Origin: Paraburkholderia xenovorans LB400
GTDB lineage: Bacteria; Pseudomonadota; Gammaproteobacteria; Burkholderiales; Burkholderiaceae
Reading direction: 5' to 3'
DNA: 64,000 bases
Assembly: GCF_000013645.1 (NCBI RefSeq)
Contig: NC_007951.1
Coordinates: 1,302,001 to 1,366,000 of the forward strand
Shown piece after piece: positions 10,103 through 18,092 of the stretch; within the stretch, counting starts at the first letter, position 1, and every line of letters begins with the position of its first letter. A program made the translations under genes and the position numbers. A model generated the notes under the pieces. That model did no database searches. It saw only the letters and a list, made by a program, of their open reading frames with translations, and was not told where the DNA came from.

Positions 10103-10423
10103 TCACACGCCGCCGGTCACCAGCGGCAGCACCGTCAGATCCGGATGCGTGCCGTCCACAATGCTGCGTCCCACATGCACACCTTCGTACAGCGCTTCGT
10201 CCTTGCCGGCGAAGCTCTCTTCGCCGTCGGCATGAAACGGCACCGCGTGACCGGGAATGGTCGGATCCGCACCGGGATGGCAAACGTAGCCGACATACGT
10301 ATAGCGGTTATCCGCTGCGGCCGGCGTGTGCCCTTCGCTGGGCGGGTTTTTCGGACGAGGTGCGACGTGAATCTCGAAACCCTCGTACTCGACCATTTGC
10401 CAGTGTGCGGTTTCATCGGTCAT
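10103..10423 (-). CDS. Small conserved hypothetical protein
   Basis: A 106-residue soluble protein starting MTDETAHWQMVEYEGFEIHV. It contains a run of acidic and aromatic residues (YTYVGYVCHPGAD) and no membrane segment or signal peptide. Codon use and third-position GC resemble the neighbours, so it looks like a real gene. I do not recognise the family. It follows the truncated SnoaL-like gene on the same strand after an 85-base gap. Confidence 0.65.
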   Translation of the reverse strand: MTDETAHWQMVEYEGFEIHVAPRPKNPPSEGHTPAAADNRYTYVGYVCHPGADPTIPGHAVPFHADGEESFAGKDEALYEGVHVGRSIVDGTHPDLTVLPLVTGGV

Positions 10424-10508
10424 GGCCGCCTCCGTCCAGGTTGCGCGCTTGTCAATGAGTCTAGGTGATTTCAGGTCCGAACGCGCTCAAAACGGCTACG
10501 GCAAACCA

Positions 10509-10868
10509 CTACGGTTTGCTGGGGCCGAGTTGCCTGAGCAGCGTGAGATTGTCTTCGAGGTGCCAGTTTTCGACGATCCGGCCGTCCTTCACGCGATACA
10601 GGTCGAAGGCCTGGAAATCGACTGGCTGGCCATTGCCTTTGAGATTCTGGAACTGCCCTGTGAAGTGCCCGTAGAAATGCAGGTGAACCGAGGCGCGGTC
10701 GCCGGCCACCACGAGGTCGTCGATTTCCGCGTGCAGATTTTGAAAATGATGCGGGCTACGCGACCATTCGGCGTGAAAGCGGGGAGTCGGCCGCGCGGGT
10801 CGCCTGGCGTCGATCGTCAGATAGAATGGTGCGCTTTGCCCGTACACGACTCTGCCCATGTGGTTCAA
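10509..10868 (-). pseudogene. SnoaL-like/ester cyclase remnant, N-terminus missing
   Basis: The last 70 or so residues match the SnoaL/NTF2-like fold: FHAEWSRSPHHFQN, DDLVVAGDRASVHLHFYGHF, DFQAFDLYRVKDGRIVENW and a terminal LLRQLG. Family members are about 130-140 residues and begin with a helix and an NHD-type motif, neither of which is present. The first 30 codons here are low-complexity and overlap the 5' end of rdgC head to head by 11 bases. I read it as a gene that lost its 5' half; it could also be a short functional variant. Confidence 0.55.
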
Positions 10869-11790
10869 AAACCTTCAGCTTCACCGTCTTCCCGCTCCGT
10901 GGTCCGTCACACCCGAACAGATGCAGAAGTGGCTCGCGCCGCATGCGTTCGCGCCCGGCAACAGCGTCGAGATGCAAAGCCACGGCTGGGCATCGCCGCG
11001 CGAGAACGATTCCGGCGACTCGCTGGTGTACTCGCTCAATGGCCAGATGTTGCTGGTGTTTCGCGCCGAAAAGAAACTGCTGCCCGCTTCGGTCGTCACG
11101 CAGGTGACCAGGGCGCGCGCGCTCGAACTCGAGGAACAGCAAGGCTTCAAACCCGGCCGCAAACAGATGCGCGAACTCAAGGAGCAGGTGACCGACGAAC
11201 TGCTGCCGCGCGCCTTCAGCATTCGCCGCGACACACGCGTGTGGATCGATTGCAGGAATGGCTGGCTCGTGATCGACGCGGCCTCGCAAGCGGTTGCCGA
11301 TGAAGTGCGCGGCCTGCTGGTGAAGTCGATCGATCAATTGCCGCTCGGCACGGTGCGCGTCACGCACTCGCCGGTCGCGGCCATGACCGGATGGCTGCTC
11401 GCAGGGGAGGGTCCCGCGGGCTTCACGCTCGATCAGGACACCGAGTTGCGTTCGCCCGCGGAAGGCAACGCGACCGTGCGCTACGTGGGACATACGCTGG
11501 ACGCCGAAGATATGCGCCGTCATATCGAAGCCGGCAAGCAATGCATGCGGCTCGCAATGACATGGAACGATCGCGTGTCGTTCGTGCTGACGCCGTCGCT
11601 CACGATCAAGCGCATTACGCCGCTCGACGTGCTGAAGGAAGCGAGCGATCCCACCGCGCAGAACGACGACGAACGTTTCGACTCCGACGTCACGCTGATG
11701 ACCGCCGAACTCGACCGTATGCTGTGCGATCTGCTCGACGCGCTGGGCGGCGAGCAGGGCGAAGCGATTGCGCAAGCCGCGGCGGCGTAA
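10858..11790 (+). CDS. rdgC: Recombination-associated protein RdgC
   Basis: A 310-residue protein, close to the 303 of E. coli RdgC, which forms a ring dimer on double-stranded DNA and restrains RecA. It starts [11 protein letters not shown], as family members do, and contains the conserved [21 protein letters not shown] stretch, [19 protein letters not shown] and [11 protein letters not shown]. The start ATG at 10858 has no alternative. Nothing in the context is specific to recombination. Confidence 0.95.
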   Translation: MWFKNLQLHRLPAPWSVTPEQMQKWLAPHAFAPGNSVEMQSHGWASPRENDSGDSLVYSLNGQMLLVFRAEKKLLPASVVTQVTRARALELEEQQGFKPGRKQMRELKEQVTDELLPRAFSIRRDTRVWIDCRNGWLVIDAASQAVADEVRGLLVKSIDQLPLGTVRVTHSPVAAMTGWLLAGEGPAGFTLDQDTELRSPAEGNATVRYVGHTLDAEDMRRHIEAGKQCMRLAMTWNDRVSFVLTPSLTIKRITPLDVLKEASDPTAQNDDERFDSDVTLMTAELDRMLCDLLDALGGEQGEAIAQAAAA

Positions 11791-11940
11791 GACGCCTCGA
11801 TTCGTGGCAGGCCGGCGCGTCCGCACAGGGCGCGCCGCATGCGCATGGACGGCGCCGTCGTGCCGAAGCGTTGCGCGCCCCAACCATGAACGTGTATAAG
11901 ATGGCGATCGGCAGGGCGCGTCAATCACGGAGGGCTTGCA

Positions 11941-13368
11941 ATGGTTCGTCTGGTCATGATTCTGCTCGGAGTCGATTACCTGCGCACGCGCTGGCGATCG
12001 TTGCGGCTCGTCGGCTGCATCAGTCTGCTGCTCGGCGTGGTCGTGTTTATCGATGCGCTCGATAGCGCGCTCTACTTTCCGATTACCCCGTTCGCATTGC
12101 TCCTGTTGCTGGAAGGCCTCGCCACGCTGGCCGTCGCATGGACCGGCATGGGCGGGCAACGTACGCTGCGCTACGTAAAAGGCATTGCGTTCTCCACCGC
12201 GGCGGCGCTGATTCTCGTCGGCCATGAGCACGGCAATTTCATTCTGTCGATGATCTTCGGCACGCTCTTTCTCGCCGATGGGCTGTTGCAGATCGTCTCC
12301 GCCAAAGTGGTCCGCTATCGCACATGGCGGCTCGCGATGATCGGCGGCGGTGTCGAAATCGCGCTGGCGATTTTTTTCTATCAGCCCTATCCGACGCACT
12401 ACGTCGGCACGGTGCCGTACTGTCTCGGACTCGGTCTGATCTTCGGCGGCTGGAACATGTTCTTGCTGAGCACGCGGGTGCGGCGGCTCGACTCGAATCC
12501 CGCGGTCGCCGCGAACCCCGGGCTCGATGCAAACGACGCCGTAGCGGATGCCGGCATCGCCGCCGCGAGCGAACTGGCTGCGAGTCGTGTGATCGCGCAC
12601 GAATGGGATGGGCCGCCGGCCGCCGATGAAGCTGCCTTGACCGTGCACGTGTGGACGCCCGTCGGCTCGGCGAAAAGCGAGGCGCGGCGGCAGCCGATCG
12701 TCGATCGTTATATCGCGGCGGTGGATCGCAATGGCGTGATATCGACCGGACATGCCGCGCTCGAATCGCCCGAGGGTATTTACATCAGCCTGTATCCGGG
12801 TGTCGAGATCGACCGTTCGCCCGACGACTTCGCACGGCTTCTGCGCGCCACGCGCGAGAACGACGTGCCGGGCCTGTTCCAGCCCGACTACGCGACCGAG
12901 TCGAAAGCGTGGTGTCCTTCCACGGTGCAGGTGCGAATCCGCAATTACGATCCGGTCCGGCTGCGGCGCTTCTGGGACACGTATCGGCAGGACACGACGT
13001 ACAACCTCACGCATCGCAACTGTTCGAGCAGTGTCTCGCGTGCATTGGAAGCCGCTATCGAAGGGGCATCGGCGCGTGTGTGGGGTGGCCTCGGCGGATG
13101 GCGGCCGTTTCTGCGCGTGATCTCCACACCCGAACTGTGGGTCGCCGCGCAAGTGCGCAAGCGAGCCGCAACGATGGCATGGACGCCCGGCCTCACACTC
13201 GACTATGCGCGCGCCCTCAGCATGCTGGCCGACCCGCGGCCTTCGGGCTGGGTCAAGATGGCGCGCCTCGCGGTGCAGAGAATGGTTCGCTCGCGCCAGC
13301 AATGGCGCGAAGAGGCGCGCCACGCGCACGTCGCCGAAGACACGGCGCGCGACCCGGTGCGCGAATGA
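11941..13368 (+). CDS. HdeD-like membrane protein fused to a putative permuted papain-like peptidase
   Basis: A 475-residue two-part protein. Residues 1-180 carry about six hydrophobic helices of the HdeD/DUF308 type (for example SLLLGVVVFIDAL, FALLLLLEGLATLAVAW). Residues 230-475 are soluble. There GHAALESPEGIYISLYPG holds a His at position 271 and THRNCSSSVSRAL holds a Cys at 361. A His in a GHAAL/YISLYP strand placed before a Cys at a helix start is the permuted order of LRAT/NlpC-P60-like papain folds. The peptidase or acyltransferase reading is inference; the fused layout is what the sequence shows. It follows rdgC after 150 bases. Confidence 0.7.
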   Translation: MVRLVMILLGVDYLRTRWRSLRLVGCISLLLGVVVFIDALDSALYFPITPFALLLLLEGLATLAVAWTGMGGQRTLRYVKGIAFSTAAALILVGHEHGNFILSMIFGTLFLADGLLQIVSAKVVRYRTWRLAMIGGGVEIALAIFFYQPYPTHYVGTVPYCLGLGLIFGGWNMFLLSTRVRRLDSNPAVAANPGLDANDAVADAGIAAASELAASRVIAHEWDGPPAADEAALTVHVWTPVGSAKSEARRQPIVDRYIAAVDRNGVISTGHAALESPEGIYISLYPGVEIDRSPDDFARLLRATRENDVPGLFQPDYATESKAWCPSTVQVRIRNYDPVRLRRFWDTYRQDTTYNLTHRNCSSSVSRALEAAIEGASARVWGGLGGWRPFLRVISTPELWVAAQVRKRAATMAWTPGLTLDYARALSMLADPRPSGWVKMARLAVQRMVRSRQQWREEARHAHVAEDTARDPVRE

Positions 13369-13722
13369 GGCGTGCTCGCGGCGAGCGCTGCACAAGTTCG
13401 ACGTCGCGGTAAAAATGGCAATTGCGTCAATGGCTTGCAGTTTTTGCCGGATAGTTATGCACAGATTTGAGCACAGATTCTGTTGATAACTCCGCGCACG
13501 CAACGCAGCACCCAAATGAGTGTTTTCAACCAATATGGCGGGTGTATGCTGACCCCGTCGGTCAACTTGCGTTGAGACCACTCGACCACACCGGAACCCC
13601 GGCCGTGGCTCATTGAAGATCAAAACCGCGCGGCGCGCTCTTCGCCTGCTGCGGCTGTGGCTTTTTTACAAGCGTGAACGCGATGGACAGGACGAACCCA
13701 GCGGTATTCATCGGGTGGTCAG
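13369..13722. other. 354-base gap with an inverted repeat and a possible promoter
   Basis: No gene is supported. The gap holds the inverted repeat at 13454-13490 (listed separately). A TTTTCA-N16-TATGCT pair near 13525-13552 could drive the transglutaminase genes, but its match is weak. Confidence 0.45.
13454..13490. promoter_or_regulatory. Inverted repeat containing a DnaA-box-like sequence
   Basis: GTTATGCACAGA (13454-13465) and TCTGTTGATAAC (13479-13490) form an inverted repeat with 10 of 12 positions matching. The left arm holds TTATGCACA (13455-13463), which fits the TTATNCACA DnaA-box consensus. It may be an operator or a DnaA site; a single box is weak evidence for either. Confidence 0.4.
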
Positions 13723-14631
13723 ATGAATGAGCCGCAGCGATTCACGGTGCGCCATGTCAGTGTCTACCGTTACTCGGAACCCGTGCGTTTCGGCGAGCAT
13801 CGCATGATGTTTCGTCCGCGCGCCAGCCATGATTTGCGCCTCGTTACCAACCATTTGGTGATCACGCCTACGCCGTCGCGGCTTCATTGGCTGCACGACG
13901 TATTCGACAACTCGGTGGCGGTCGCGAGTTTCGCGGACAAGGCGAGCGAACTGCGCTTTGACAGCGAAGTGACGCTCGAACACTTCGAAGCGCCAATGCC
14001 CGATTACGCACTCGAACCGTACGCGGTGAACTGGCCGTTCGCATACACCAACGAGGAAGCGTCCGATCTCGTGAACGCGCGCAGCCGCCCGTATCCGGAC
14101 AGCGACGTGGACGAGTGGGCGCGCCGTTTCGTGCCGACGGCCGGCGGCGCCGCAAGGAGCGGCAAGCGCGGCGCTGGCGCCGCCGGCGGCACGATGGCGC
14201 TGTTGCGCGCCATGACGCTCGAAATCAAGAGCACGTTTTTCTATGTGCGCCGCACGGAAAAAGGCGTGAACCGTCCCGGCGAAACCTTGCGCAGCCGCAG
14301 CGGCAGCTGCCGCGATTTCGCCGTGCTGATGATGGACGCGGTGCGCTCGCTCGGTCTTGCGGCACGCTTCGTGAGCGGCTATCTGTTCGTGCCCGAGCAC
14401 GACGCGGCGCAAGGCGGCGGCGCGACGCACGCATGGCTGCAGATCTATTTGCCGGGCGCGGGCTGGGTGGATTTCGATCCGACCAACAGTATCGTCGGCA
14501 ACCGCCATCTGATTCGCGTGGCGGTGGCGTGGAACGCCTACCAGGCGCTGCCGTTGTGGGGCACGTGGCATGGCGCGCCGCATTCGTTCCGCGGTTTGCA
14601 GGTGGATGTGAGCGTGACTGAAGGCGAATGA
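13723..14631 (+). CDS. Transglutaminase-like protein with bacterial N-terminal beta domain
   Basis: A 302-residue cytoplasmic protein. Residues 5-105 form the beta-rich N-terminal domain usual for this family (FTVRHVSVYRYSEPVRFGEH). The transglutaminase core follows, with Cys196 in SGSCRDFAV, His236 in THAWLQIYLPG and Asp252 in DFDPTN, so the catalytic triad is complete. Family members often sit with ATP-grasp and alpha-E proteins in peptide-modification clusters; none is adjacent here. A second, divergent transglutaminase gene follows 140 bases downstream. Confidence 0.85.
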   Translation: MNEPQRFTVRHVSVYRYSEPVRFGEHRMMFRPRASHDLRLVTNHLVITPTPSRLHWLHDVFDNSVAVASFADKASELRFDSEVTLEHFEAPMPDYALEPYAVNWPFAYTNEEASDLVNARSRPYPDSDVDEWARRFVPTAGGAARSGKRGAGAAGGTMALLRAMTLEIKSTFFYVRRTEKGVNRPGETLRSRSGSCRDFAVLMMDAVRSLGLAARFVSGYLFVPEHDAAQGGGATHAWLQIYLPGAGWVDFDPTNSIVGNRHLIRVAVAWNAYQALPLWGTWHGAPHSFRGLQVDVSVTEGE

Positions 14632-14771
14632 GCGCGAGTAAGTACGAGTAAGTGCGAACGGGGGCGCAGCGCCGGATAAGCGGCGCACCGACAGGGCGCC
14701 GAATGTCCCGGATCGGCGAATCGAACGTGTTCGCACGTCAACTGAATGTTTCAACTGAAAAGGGCGCTGCG

Positions 14772-15575
14772 ATGAAATTGCGCGTTGGCTACGAGCTGGT
14801 CTATGAGTGTGTGCAACCGACGCCGATGCTGCTGATGTTGAACACCCACTATTCGCACGCGAAAGAGGTGCTGAATCCCGATTTGCTGGTGGTCGATCCG
14901 CAGGTGCCGATCCGTCAGTATCGCGACTCGTTCGGCAATCTGTGCAGCCGCATCGTGGCGCCGCCGGGAAAAGTTTCCTTTTCGACGAGCGCGGTGCTGG
15001 AAGTGTCCTCCGAGCCGGAGACGCGGCCGCCATACACGGAACAGCATCCGGTGGAAATGCTGCCTGACGATACGCTGGTGTTTCTGCTGGGCAGCCGCTA
15101 TTGCGAAACCGATCTGCTGTCCGACTTCGCATGGCAGACCTTCGGCACATTGCCGCTCGGGCGCGGCCGCGTGGATGCGATCTGCAACTACGTGCACAAC
15201 CATATCGTGTTCGGCTACGACTTTGCGCGCCCGACCAAGACCGCGTGGCAGGCCTGGCAGGAGCGCAAAGGCGTGTGCCGGGACTTCGCGCATCTGGCCG
15301 TGGCGCTATGCCGGGCCATGAATATCCCCGCGCGTTATTGCACCGGCTATATCAGCGACGTCGGCCTGCCGCCGCCCTATGCGCAGATGGATTTCGCCGC
15401 ATGGTTCGAGGCGTATATCGGCGGATGCTGGCAGACCTTCGACCCGCGCAACAACGCGCCGCGCACGGGGCGGGTGCTGATGGCGCGCGGGCGCGACGCG
15501 GCGGACGTGGCGATCAGCAATGCCTTCGGGCCCACGCAACTATTGAAGTTCGACGTGGTGTGCGAGCCGGTGTAG
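14772..15575 (+). CDS. Second transglutaminase-like protein, active-site His replaced
   Basis: A 267-residue protein starting MKLRVGYELVYECVQPTPM; the open frame extends 40 codons upstream but an AAAAGGG site lies 10 bases before this ATG. It has an N-terminal beta domain and a transglutaminase core with Cys169 in GVCRDFAHLA and a terminal TFDPRNN. At the position of the HAW His it reads DFAAWFEAY, with Ala at residue 209. It lacks the canonical triad as I read it, so it may be a binding partner or use a different residue. It ends with the GRVLMARGRDAADVAIS stretch typical of its subfamily. Confidence 0.83.
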   Translation: MKLRVGYELVYECVQPTPMLLMLNTHYSHAKEVLNPDLLVVDPQVPIRQYRDSFGNLCSRIVAPPGKVSFSTSAVLEVSSEPETRPPYTEQHPVEMLPDDTLVFLLGSRYCETDLLSDFAWQTFGTLPLGRGRVDAICNYVHNHIVFGYDFARPTKTAWQAWQERKGVCRDFAHLAVALCRAMNIPARYCTGYISDVGLPPPYAQMDFAAWFEAYIGGCWQTFDPRNNAPRTGRVLMARGRDAADVAISNAFGPTQLLKFDVVCEPV

Positions 15576-15608
15576 GTGCGTGGCCGTGAAATACGCCACG
15601 GCGATCCG

Positions 15609-15629
15609 GCGTGGCGTGGCGTGGCGTGG
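15609..15629. repeat. Short GTGGC tandem repeat
   Basis: Just under four copies of the pentamer GTGGC lie between the converging transglutaminase and MFS genes. It is a simple-sequence tract in a non-coding spacer and could vary in copy number. Confidence 0.5.
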
Positions 15630-15662
15630 AGGCGAGGACGCGCACGCGAGTCATCGCGTGCG

Positions 15663-16871
15663 TTATTCCCACAGCGCCAACGCGCGCTTGCGTCGCGCCA
15701 GCGCCGCGCCGATCGTGATGACCGCGCCGATGCCGCCCATCGTCAGCGACAGGATCACGATGAGCGGACCGGTTTGCGTGCGCGTCGAGAACACGCTGAC
15801 CAGCAGCCCGGCGAGCGGTTGCGTCAGGTTGTTCAGCAGGATCACCACGCCGGTGGTCTTGCCGTAATCCTGCGGCGGAATGAGCTGTTGCCGCGCGCTG
15901 CGGATATACACGTTGAACATCTTGTCGAAGCCGACGATCAGCAGGAAGCCGAGCGCATAACCCCACGGCGCCGCGCTGGCGCCGGCGATCACGCCGCCCG
16001 CGCAGATCGAAACGAAGGCGACGGAGCCCAGGGTGCGGGCGGTCCATGCGGCTCGTGCGATCGTCAGCAGAATCAGCACCGTGGCCACGGCGCCGGCCGT
16101 TTGCAGCGCGGCATAGTAGTGGTTCGATTGCGCATGAAAGCCCGTCACCATCGCGGCGGATGTGGCGAGCGTCACGCCGATCACCAGATTTTCCGCGGCG
16201 GCGAGCAGCACGACCTTCTTCAGGCCGGGCAGCATCAGCACATGACGCAGCGCGATGCGTACGGGCAGCGTCCAGTGGCCGGCAGCCGCGGGCGGCGGAT
16301 CGGCGGTGCGAAAACCGCTCGTGCGTTGCCAGAGCAGCAGCGCGCCGTCGGCGCACAGAAACAGCACACCAGTCGCGCTCACGACCCATTCCCAACGCCA
16401 TAGGCCGAGCAGCAGCGCGGCCAGCATCGGACCGAGCACGAAACCCAGTTGATCCGCCAACTGCGACCAGGCGAGCACACGCTGAAACTGCTGCGTGCTG
16501 AAGATCTGAGGCAGCATGACTTCACGCGCGACGAAGCCCTGGCTCGTCAACACGCCGCATACGGCCGAGAGCGCGATCAGCCAGCCGATGCCGCCGGATA
16601 GCCCATAAGCGGCGACGCCGCCGAAACACGCCAGCGCGCGCACGGCCTGACTCACGCGCATCAGTCTGAGCGGCGAGACGCGGTCGCACAACGCGCCGAA
16701 GAAAGGAAACACGAGATAACGGGGCAGCGTTTCGATAAAGAACGCGAGCCCCGACCACGAGACCTGATGCGTGGTCTGGAATACGACGAGCGGTACGAGA
16801 AACAGCAGGACCTGATCGGCGAGACGCGCGACGAACAGCGAGCAGAAGAAAGCCTGATGGTTGACGCGCAC
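15663..16871 (-). CDS. Major facilitator superfamily transporter (EntS-like)
   Basis: A 402-residue integral membrane protein with about twelve hydrophobic segments. It begins MRVNHQAFFCSLFVARLADQ, with the motif-A-like FFGALCDRVSPLRLM after the second helix, and resembles the DHA3/EntS group of small-molecule exporters. Substrate is unknown. It converges with the transglutaminase genes and shares no operon with its neighbours. Confidence 0.85.
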   Translation of the reverse strand: MRVNHQAFFCSLFVARLADQVLLFLVPLVVFQTTHQVSWSGLAFFIETLPRYLVFPFFGALCDRVSPLRLMRVSQAVRALACFGGVAAYGLSGGIGWLIALSAVCGVLTSQGFVAREVMLPQIFSTQQFQRVLAWSQLADQLGFVLGPMLAALLLGLWRWEWVVSATGVLFLCADGALLLWQRTSGFRTADPPPAAAGHWTLPVRIALRHVLMLPGLKKVVLLAAAENLVIGVTLATSAAMVTGFHAQSNHYYAALQTAGAVATVLILLTIARAAWTARTLGSVAFVSICAGGVIAGASAAPWGYALGFLLIVGFDKMFNVYIRSARQQLIPPQDYGKTTGVVILLNNLTQPLAGLLVSVFSTRTQTGPLIVILSLTMGGIGAVITIGAALARRKRALALWE

Positions 16872-16972
16872 CGTTCATGTCCCGCCGTTCAGAGGTCGAG
16901 CCCGATCCTATCAAAGATGGCGGTCTCGCGCCGCCCGGCCACCCGGCGCGAGCGCATCCTGTCGCGACGCCG

Positions 16973-17443
16973 CTAGCCGCGATAAGCCGCTTCGAGCTGC
17001 GCGATATCCAGCTTGACCATTTTCATCATGGCCGCCATCACACGGCTCGCTTTGGCGGCGTCCGGGTCGCGCAGCATTTCGCCGAGCACGTCCGGCACGA
17101 TCTGCCACGAGACGCCGAACCGGTCCTGCAGCCAGCCGCATTGCCACGGCGTACCGCCTTCGGTGAGTTGCGCCCAGTAGCGGTCGATCTCCGCCTGCGA
17201 GCCGCAGTGCACGAACAGTGAAATCGCCGGCGTGAAAGTGAACTGCGGGCCGCCGTTCAGCGCCATGAACTCCTGGCCCTCGATCTCGAACGTGACGGCC
17301 AGCACGTCGCCTTTCGGTCCGGGTCCGGCGTCCGTGTAATGCATCGTCGTGGCGATGCGGGAATCGGAAAACACGGATGTATAGAAGCGGGTCGCTTCTT
17401 CCGCCTTGCCGTCGAACCACAGGCACGGTGCAATCTTTTGCAT
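16973..17443 (-). CDS. VOC family protein (PhnB-like)
   Basis: A 156-residue protein beginning MQKIAPCLWFDGKAEEATRFY, the standard opening of the 3-demethylubiquinone methyltransferase-like/PhnB branch of the vicinal oxygen chelate superfamily. It carries ISLFVHCGSQAEIDRYW and DRFGVSWQIVP. The paired beta-alpha-beta-beta-beta modules are visible. Function is not defined. It lies 33 bases downstream of a second VOC gene on the same strand, probably one transcript. Confidence 0.85.
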   Translation of the reverse strand: MQKIAPCLWFDGKAEEATRFYTSVFSDSRIATTMHYTDAGPGPKGDVLAVTFEIEGQEFMALNGGPQFTFTPAISLFVHCGSQAEIDRYWAQLTEGGTPWQCGWLQDRFGVSWQIVPDVLGEMLRDPDAAKASRVMAAMMKMVKLDIAQLEAAYRG

Positions 17444-17476
17444 GACGCTTCTCCTTCTCGCCGGACGGGCCGTGCG

Positions 17477-17941
17477 TTACTTCATGGCGGCCATTGCCTG
17501 CTGGATTTCTTCCGCGCTCAGGTCGCGCTTGTGTGTGGCCAACGACCAGCTGTGGCCGAACGGGTCTTTCAACTGGCCGTAACGGTCGCCCCAGAACATG
17601 TCGGTGACGGGCATCACGACGGTCGCGCCGGCGTCGACGGCCTGCCTGAAGCTGGCGTCGACATCTTCCACATAGTGATGAATCGTGACCGGCGTGCCTT
17701 TCAGCGAATTCGGGCCGAATGCCTGGTGCTCGGGCCATTCGTCGGTCAGCATCAGCATGGAGTCGCCGATCTTCAGGCTGGCGTGCATGATCTTGCCGCC
17801 CGGGCCGGGCAGGCGCACCTGTTCGACGGCGTTGAAAGCCTTGGCGTAGAACGCGATGGCGTCCGCGGCGTTGGCGCAGATCAGATAGGGCGTGAGCGAG
17901 TGCATCCCGTCGGGGATCGGTTTGACGGCGTTGCTGGACAT
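17477..17941 (-). CDS. VOC family glyoxalase/PhnB-like protein
   Basis: A 154-residue protein with DGMHSLTPYLICANAADAIA at the N-terminus, IHHYVEDVDASFRQAVDAGA in the middle and FWGDRYGQLKDPFGHSWSLA at the end. The last is the classic second-module motif, including the Asp-Pro-Phe-Gly-His turn. It is upstream of the other VOC gene and likely co-transcribed. The two differ too much to be a recent duplication. Confidence 0.87.
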   Translation of the reverse strand: MSSNAVKPIPDGMHSLTPYLICANAADAIAFYAKAFNAVEQVRLPGPGGKIMHASLKIGDSMLMLTDEWPEHQAFGPNSLKGTPVTIHHYVEDVDASFRQAVDAGATVVMPVTDMFWGDRYGQLKDPFGHSWSLATHKRDLSAEEIQQAMAAMK

Positions 17942-18092
17942 GACGGCGACTCCTTGAAGTAACAGGTTCGTGTTGAAAGACCGACTGTACGAGCCAGGTC
18001 TCCAACGTTACGACGAGTACGTGACCGTTGAATCGACACTCCGGAAAAAATATTTTCGCGCCGGGCGTGCGGCGAGTGCCCGGGCGCGGGTT

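Noticed and set aside
13455..13463. DnaA box as a sign of a replication origin
   Set aside because: Only one perfect box, with no AT-rich unwinding region and no dnaA, dnaN, parA or rep gene nearby.
10756..13623. A 955-codon open frame on the minus strand
   Set aside because: It runs antisense to rdgC and the HdeD-like gene; its amino acids are mostly Arg/His/Ala/Gly, a shadow of GC-rich coding in the other strand.
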